From contig NZ_SPQT01000001.1 of NCBI RefSeq assembly GCF_004571025.1, forward strand, positions 620,001 to 684,000: DNA of 64,000 nucleotides, written 5' to 3'. The notes below the pieces were generated by a model. It made no database searches, was not told the origin of the DNA, and saw only the letters and a list, made by a program, of their open reading frames with translations. Position numbers and translations under genes: made by a program. The stretch comes from Bradyrhizobium niftali. Its GTDB lineage: Bacteria; Pseudomonadota; Alphaproteobacteria; Rhizobiales; Xanthobacteraceae. Positions 59,389 to 64,000 of this stretch are shown here, in pieces (position 1 is the stretch's first letter; every line of letters begins with the position of its first letter).

Positions 59389-60329
59389 GGCTCCGTGCTC
59401 CGTTCCGGCGCACCGGCGAGCAGCAGTCCGAGCGTCGCTGCGATCGTCAGGGTCATTGCGATTTCGATGCCAAGTATCAGCGGCTTGGCCAGCGCCGGCG
59501 GATAGGACAGGAATGCGGCGCCAAACAGAAGGCCGGCGAGGCCGACGAGCAGGAACAGACCAGGCCCGGCAACGAGGATGAACCGTACCGATCGATGGCT
59601 CACGAGCGGCGTGTCCGCCAATCCGGCCATGATGGCCAGCAGCCACATCGACGCGAGAATCGCGCCGCCCTGAAAAGCTCCACCGGGATGGTCGGAGCCG
59701 GTCCAGAGGATATAGATCCCGATGACGATGCCAACCGGCGGCAGCAGCCGCGCAAGAAAGGCGAGAACGCCACGTGGATCGGCCTGGTGGCGCGGCCCGG
59801 GACGGCCGCCCCACGCGCTGTCAGGCGCAAGCGACCAAACGCCGATGATGGCCAGCAACAGCACGACCTTCTCGAGCATGGTATCCATGGCGCGGAACGC
59901 CATGAGCACGTTGGTAACGGGGTTTGACAGGCCCGTCGCCCAGGCATTTGCAACAGCAGCCGGTGCAAGCGTCGGCGCAGGATCGGGTAGCAGCAGGACC
60001 ACCCCGGCCAGCACCGCAGCCGTCAATACGGACAGCGCTGCGGCGCCGGCTCGCAGCAGTTTGCCTGGCCTTGCGTCTGCCATCATGTCGGCATCCCGCA
60101 ACCGCGCCGCCGCACCCAGCAGCAAGACGCCACCGAGCCCGCCGCCGATTGCGGCCTCAGTCAGTGCGACGTCGGCAGCATCGAGGCGTACCCAGATGAG
60201 TGCCACCAGCAGTCCATAGGCGACGAACCCGACCGTGGCCGAAAACGTCTCGGGCACGACGATCGTCCAGACGCCGAGGGTCAGCACGACCGCGGCAAGA
60301 ACGATTTCGATGACCGTCTCAATGCTCAT
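59385..60329 (-). CDS. Fused Mrp subunit: MrpA C-terminal (DUF4040/MbhE-like) plus MrpB domain
   Basis: The ATG at 60329 gives 314 residues. The N-terminal part (IWVRLDAADVALTEAAIGGG) is the MbhD/DUF4040-type domain; the next (VTNVLMAFRAMDTMLEKVVLLLA) corresponds to MbhE/MrpA C-terminus; the last (VGIVIGIYILWTGSDHPGGAFQGGA) is the MrpB/MnhB domain. In many Mrp operons these belong to MrpA and MrpB; here they form one protein, separate from any MrpA antiporter core. Confidence 0.85.
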   Translation of the reverse strand: MSIETVIEIVLAAVVLTLGVWTIVVPETFSATVGFVAYGLLVALIWVRLDAADVALTEAAIGGGLGGVLLLGAAARLRDADMMADARPGKLLRAGAAALSVLTAAVLAGVVLLLPDPAPTLAPAAVANAWATGLSNPVTNVLMAFRAMDTMLEKVVLLLAIIGVWSLAPDSAWGGRPGPRHQADPRGVLAFLARLLPPVGIVIGIYILWTGSDHPGGAFQGGAILASMWLLAIMAGLADTPLVSHRSVRFILVAGPGLFLLVGLAGLLFGAAFLSYPPALAKPLILGIEIAMTLTIAATLGLLLAGAPERSTEP

Positions 60330-60619
60330 CGGTTCAACTGGCCATGGCGCGCCGCGCGCGCAATCAGTTGCGAGACGGTGGCGCCCGCGAGCAGGCCGAG
60401 CAGCCAGATACCAACCAGCTTCAGCCCGTCGCGAAGACTCGCTGCCTGCGGGAGCAGTCCGAGCACAACCAGACCGAGGCCGAGATTGTCCGCCTTGGTC
60501 AGCGCGTGCAGGCGCGTCAGGGTATCGGGAAAGCGAAGCAGGCCGACCGTGCCGGCCAGAAAAAAGAACGCGCCGGCCGACACTGCCGCAATCGTCATCA
60601 CGTCGCGTGCGAGGCTCAT
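60326..60619 (-). CDS. mrpG: Mrp-type antiporter subunit G
   Basis: The 97-residue protein has three membrane helices and the MrpG signature GTVGLLRFPDTLTRLHALTKADNLG. Both ends overlap neighbours by 4 bp (ATGA), as is usual in Mrp operons. Confidence 0.9.
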   Translation of the reverse strand: MSLARDVMTIAAVSAGAFFFLAGTVGLLRFPDTLTRLHALTKADNLGLGLVVLGLLPQAASLRDGLKLVGIWLLGLLAGATVSQLIARAARHGQLNR

Positions 60620-60906
60620 TCGTCCTCCGTTGATGCGGTTCCATCGGCCGCGAAGCGGGAAAGCCCCTTCTTGACGAACGCGATGGAGGTGAAGGTGGCG
60701 AGCAGCGCCAGGGTCAAAGCCACGTCGATCGCTGCGGGTATGCTCGCTGCGGTTCCGAGCAGCAGCAGTGTCGCAATGCCTCCGGTCCCGATCAGTTGCG
60801 TCGCCATGACTCGATCAGCGTCGCCAGGGCCACGCAGGATCGACAACAGTCCAAGCGCCAGCATGGCCAGAATGAAGCCGACCGCGACCGTCAGGAACTC
60901 AGTCAT
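60616..60906 (-). CDS. mrpF: Mrp-type antiporter subunit F
   Basis: The 96-residue protein has three membrane helices and the MrpF pattern ILRGPGDADRVMATQLIGTG with the conserved RGP-x2-DR motif, followed by AIDVALTLALLATFTSIAF. It overlaps mrpE at its start. Confidence 0.9.
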   Translation of the reverse strand: MTEFLTVAVGFILAMLALGLLSILRGPGDADRVMATQLIGTGGIATLLLLGTAASIPAAIDVALTLALLATFTSIAFVKKGLSRFAADGTASTEDE

Positions 60907-61420
60907 TGTAAAGCGCTCGAGCCAAGGCCGCCTCCTCCTGATCGAGTTCGGCGATCACGGGCTGATCGACGTCGAGGCAGTGATAGAGGAGTTGCGCCTC
61001 CTCCTCTCCGGCCGGCACGGTGCCTGGCAACAGGCTGGTGAGTGTAGCGAACACGTTGCGACGCAGGCCACGCGGAAGGCGGGTTGGATACGCGACGAAT
61101 CCAGGGCGCAGCGGCAGGCCGGGATCGAGTGCGCGCCTTGCGACGTCCACTCCGGCCACAATGGACTGGTACAGGAACAGAAGCGCCAGTCGGAGGATCG
61201 CGCGAGGTGAGCGCCGCGACGTGCCAGGCTCCAGCAAACGCAGGCTCGTCCAGGTTGCCGTCGCGACGGCGATTGTTGCGGCAGGAATGTCATCGAGAGA
61301 GGCGCCGGCAAGCACGAGCCAAAGGCAGAGAAACCATGCCGCTCGGGACGCCGCGCTTCGCCAGGACGCCCCGACTCCGACGCCCGTATGCGCGTCCCGT
61401 TTTCCCGAGGGCCCTCTCAT
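60899..61420 (-). CDS. mrpE: Mrp-type antiporter subunit E
   Basis: The 173-residue protein has two or three N-terminal membrane helices and the MrpE cytoplasmic tail (LPRGLRRNVFATLTSLLPGTVPAGEEEAQLLYHCLDVDQPV). It is the first gene of the operon E-F-G-(A/B fusion)-C-D. The N-terminus (RGPSGKRDAHTGVGVGAS) is not conserved, so the true start could be slightly downstream. Confidence 0.87.
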   Translation of the reverse strand: MRGPSGKRDAHTGVGVGASWRSAASRAAWFLCLWLVLAGASLDDIPAATIAVATATWTSLRLLEPGTSRRSPRAILRLALLFLYQSIVAGVDVARRALDPGLPLRPGFVAYPTRLPRGLRRNVFATLTSLLPGTVPAGEEEAQLLYHCLDVDQPVIAELDQEEAALARALYND

Positions 61421-61741
61421 TCGTCAAGCCGCCGCGCTCGATCGCTTCGTCTGAGCCTGGAACAGTGCGCTCTTGATGAGACCGGCGATATTGGGTGATT
61501 GCCTGATCAGGCGTCGGGAATTCCCCAGAGCGCTGTCGGACGGTTGTCACGCCTCGTCAGGTTTTTGCCTGCGTTTTGCGCCGCGCCGTAACAGCGATTG
61601 CATCCGGCCGCACCGAGTAGATTTGCCGATGTGTGCGGCCGATCCCCTGGGCAAGAATACCGAGGGGCGATGCCGCGAAATCGCAACCTCGGGAAAGGCT
61701 GACCTGCTCGGCAACGTCTCAGGAATTTGAGGAGCTTGGCT
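61421..61741. other. Divergent intergenic region between mrpE and the second RND operon
   Basis: This 321-bp stretch holds the promoters of two divergent operons, but I see no convincing -35/-10 pair, palindrome, small ORF or RNA structure in it; the ribosome site GAGGAG for the gene at 61742 is the only clear signal. Confidence 0.5.
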
Positions 61742-62845
61742 ATGCGCGGTCGCCGAACGACACCTCGGCAAGCCATCGCACTGACGCTGATGGCAGTTGC
61801 ATCCGCGTCGATCCTGGCTGCGTGTGATCGTCAGGTGGAAACAACGAAGTCGTCTCCGCGTCCGGTCCGGACCACGACGATCGAGAAGCGTGAGAGCCTG
61901 ATGCCGCTGACCTTCACGGGGCGCATCGAGGCGGAGGACGAAGTCAGCGTCGCTTTCCGGATCTCCGGGCGTCTGCTTGCGAACGAGGCCAGGCTCGGCG
62001 ACAGGGTCGAGGCCGGGCAGTTGCTGGCGCAACTGGAGCCCCAGAACGAGCTGAGCACATTGCGGCAGGCGAAGGCTGCTCTTTCCGCTGCACAGGGCCA
62101 GTTGACGCAGGCACGCAACCATTACGAGCGCCAGGAGACGCTGTTGGCACAAGGGTGGACCACGCGTGCCAGTTTCGAGGCGGCGACGCAAGCACGACAG
62201 ACCGCCCAATCGCAGGTCGAGGCGGCGGAGGCGCAATTGAGTTCTGCGCACGATCTCGTCAGTTTCACCGAACTGCGAGCCGACGCGCCGGGCAAGATCA
62301 CCGCGACGGGGCCGTCGGCCGGCGAGGTCGTTCAGGCCGGACAAATGATCGCGCGGATCGCCAGACAGGACGGCCGCGACGCCATCTTCGATGTTCCTGC
62401 TCAGATGGTCAGATCGGCCCCAGCCGACGTGCAGGTCACCGTCAGCCTGACGGATGATCCGAAGATTACGGCGCGAGGCCGCATTCGTCAGATCGCGGCA
62501 CAAGCCGATCCAGTTACCCGCACCTTCGAGGTCAAGGTCGGCTTAACGGAGCCGCCGGCGGCGATGCGGCTCGGCGCGACCGTCAACGGCCGCGTCGAAA
62601 CCAGTTCCGGGCCGGTGATCGACATACCGGCAACCGCGTTGACGCGGATCAATCAACAGCCGGCCGTGTGGGTTGTCGATCCATCGACGAACGTCGTATC
62701 GGCGCGCAACGTTGACATCCTGCGTTTCGACCAGGCACAGGTCATCGTTTCGCAGGGGTTGGACGCCGGAGAAATCGTCGTCACCGCGGGCGTGCAGGCG
62801 CTTCACCCGGGCCAGAAGGTGCGGGTGCTCGGGTCAGAGCCATGA
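61742..62845 (+). CDS. RND efflux periplasmic adaptor lipoprotein
   Basis: The ATG at 61742 follows GAGGAGCTTGGCT and gives 367 residues. The signal ends in a lipobox (SILAAC, Cys28), so it is an inner-membrane-anchored lipoprotein. Then come the lipoyl half-motifs (RISGRLLANEARLGDRVEAGQLLAQL and ELRADAPGKITATG), a coiled-coil hairpin and a beta-barrel domain. It overlaps the pump gene by ATGA. It is a different branch from the adaptor at 48519. Confidence 0.92.
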   Translation: MRGRRTTPRQAIALTLMAVASASILAACDRQVETTKSSPRPVRTTTIEKRESLMPLTFTGRIEAEDEVSVAFRISGRLLANEARLGDRVEAGQLLAQLEPQNELSTLRQAKAALSAAQGQLTQARNHYERQETLLAQGWTTRASFEAATQARQTAQSQVEAAEAQLSSAHDLVSFTELRADAPGKITATGPSAGEVVQAGQMIARIARQDGRDAIFDVPAQMVRSAPADVQVTVSLTDDPKITARGRIRQIAAQADPVTRTFEVKVGLTEPPAAMRLGATVNGRVETSSGPVIDIPATALTRINQQPAVWVVDPSTNVVSARNVDILRFDQAQVIVSQGLDAGEIVVTAGVQALHPGQKVRVLGSEP

Positions 62846-64000
62846 CCGGGCTCAATCTCTCCGACTGGGCCCTCAGGCATCGCTCGCTCGTCGTCTATGT
62901 GATGATGGTTGCCGTGATCGCCGGGGGACTGGCGTATTTCCGGCTTGGCCGAAACGAGGATCCCTCCTTCATCATCAAGACCATGGTCGTTCAGGCGGCC
63001 TGGCCGGGGGCAACGACCGAAGAGACGATGAAGCAGGTGACGGAGCGGCTCGAGCGCCAATTGCAGGAGACGCCCCATTTGGACTTCCTGCGCAGCTTCA
63101 CCCGGGCGGGTCTCGTCACCATCTTCGTCAACCTGAAAGGAAGTGCGAACGCGAGGCAGGTTTCAGACACCTGGTATGAGGTGAGAAAGAGCATCGGCGA
63201 CATGCGGCACACCTTGCCTGCCGGGGTCGTCGGTCCGGGCTTCAATGACGACTTCGGCGACACGTTCGGCATCGTCTACGGCTTCACCAGCGACGGCTTC
63301 ACGCAGCGGGAGTTGCGAGATTACGTCGAGCACATCCGTTCCCGATTGCTTCAGGTCCATGACGTGTCGAAGATCGAGCTCCTGGGTGCGCAGGACGAGG
63401 TGATCTTCGTCGAATTCTCCAAGCAGGAACTTGCGACCCTGGGCGTCGATCGGGCGGCTCTGCTCGCCGCGCTGCAATCGCAAAATATCGTCCGCCCGGC
63501 GGGCGTGATCCAGACCGGCAAGGAAAGCATCTCCGTGCGGGTGTCAGGCGGTTTTCAGTCGGAGCAGGACATCGCCGGCGTCAATTTCGTCGCGGCAGGA
63601 CGCACGATTCGCCTGAGCGACATCGCGCAGGTGCGGCGCGGCTACGTGGATCCGCCGCAACCGATGTTCCGGGTCAACGGCCAGCCTGCAATCGGGCTTG
63701 CCATCGCGATGCGCGAGGGCGGCGACATTCTTGCGCTCGGCAGAAACGTCAAGAAGGTGATGGCGGAGATCACCGCCGACCTCCCGATCGGAATCGAGCC
63801 GATCCTCGTTGCCGATCAGGCACTCGTGGTCGGAGGCGCGATCGGCGAATTCATGACCTCGCTCCTTCAGGCGATCGCCATCATCCTGGTGGTGAGTTTC
63901 ATCAGCCTCGGAATCCGTCCCGGCCTCATCATCGCGCTTGCCATCCCGTTGACGCTGGCCATCGTGTTTCCGATCATGGAGATCGCTCGCGTCGACATGC
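62842..64000 (+). CDS. RND efflux transporter, inner-membrane subunit (3' truncated by window)
   Basis: About 386 residues of an RND protein are visible, beginning MTGLNLSDWALRHRSLVVYV, with the first membrane helix, the first periplasmic porter domain (AAWPGATTEETMKQVTERLE and GVGVDRAALL-like segments) and the start of helices 2-3 (LLQAIAIILVVSFISLGIRP). The first helix is followed by GRNEDPSFIIKTMVV, typical of a subgroup of AcrB-like pumps often associated with lipoprotein adaptors. The remainder lies outside the window. Confidence 0.92.
   Translation, partial: MTGLNLSDWALRHRSLVVYVMMVAVIAGGLAYFRLGRNEDPSFIIKTMVVQAAWPGATTEETMKQVTERLERQLQETPHLDFLRSFTRAGLVTIFVNLKGSANARQVSDTWYEVRKSIGDMRHTLPAGVVGPGFNDDFGDTFGIVYGFTSDGFTQRELRDYVEHIRSRLLQVHDVSKIELLGAQDEVIFVEFSKQELATLGVDRAALLAALQSQNIVRPAGVIQTGKESISVRVSGGFQSEQDIAGVNFVAAGRTIRLSDIAQVRRGYVDPPQPMFRVNGQPAIGLAIAMREGGDILALGRNVKKVMAEITADLPIGIEPILVADQALVVGGAIGEFMTSLLQAIAIILVVSFISLGIRPGLIIALAIPLTLAIVFPIMEIARVDM

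Noticed and set aside
1..64000. CRISPR array, tRNA/rRNA gene, transposase, integrase or phage gene
   Set aside because: I saw no direct repeat-spacer pattern, no clover-leaf sequence and no transposase or integrase-like protein on either strand; the long aromatic cluster shows no mobile-element boundary within the window.

Overview
The window looks like chromosome of a Bradyrhizobium-type alphaproteobacterium (Rhizobiales). I infer this from the high GC, dense ATGA/GTGA gene overlaps, DUF992, DUF6894 and HdeD-type stress genes, a Trp/Arg-rich Tat-exported small protein, and a stem-loop repeat (40423-40522) of a kind familiar from Bradyrhizobium and Rhodopseudomonas. No rRNA, tRNA, CRISPR, insertion sequence or prophage gene was seen.

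Layout. (1) 1-5213: the end of a sugar-type ABC importer operon (binding protein, two permeases) with a Gfo/Idh/MocA oxidoreductase, a ThuA-like protein and a LacI regulator. (2) 5225-9562: an IclR regulator divergent from an MHS-type transporter, a nitrilase-family amidohydrolase and a flavin-reductase-like protein. (3) 9667-14803: a three-component Rieske ring-hydroxylating oxygenase (reductase, alpha, beta) with an acyl-CoA ligase and an SDR. (4) 14808-19659, minus strand: two translationally coupled MarR regulators and the indolepyruvate-type 2-oxoacid:ferredoxin oxidoreductase iorA-iorB. (5) 20024-23236: gentisate-type dioxygenase, FAH-type hydrolase, 4HBT-type thioesterase and an EthD-like protein. 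(6) 23287-27532: a secreted caspase-like protein, a methyltransferase, two decayed gene fragments and two small envelope proteins. (7) 27749-45307: a branched-chain-type (Liv) ABC importer, a racemase-fold protein, Ohr, a thiolase-like protein, a Zn-ribbon/OB-fold-SDR fusion, a cyclase-family (isatin hydrolase/formamidase-like) hydrolase, a second binding protein, a CoA ligase, a MarR regulator, a two-domain salicylyl/anthraniloyl-CoA monooxygenase, an acyl-CoA dehydrogenase and RidA. (8) 45400-64000: an AcrB-type efflux pump, stress and envelope membrane proteins, an APC permease, a partial Mrp antiporter operon, and the start of a second RND pump.

How the genes may work together (inference). 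Regions 2-5 and 7 read as one aerobic aromatic-acid catabolic supercluster. The enzyme set fits a route from an indolic compound such as indole-3-acetate through isatin and isatinate to anthraniloyl-CoA, or a salicylyl-CoA/gentisyl-CoA/gentisate route, or both. Two shared operator-like palindromes support the grouping. A 22-bp motif recurs at 32826, 33017 and 41266, in front of three transcription units around the MarR gene at 40537-41043. A TATGC-N5-CATAT motif recurs in front of the Rieske operon (9634) and of iorA (19674), which flank the MarR pair. I regard this regulatory wiring, and the several enzyme-fold proteins that lack their usual catalytic residues (33091, 34343, 35518), as the most interesting content.
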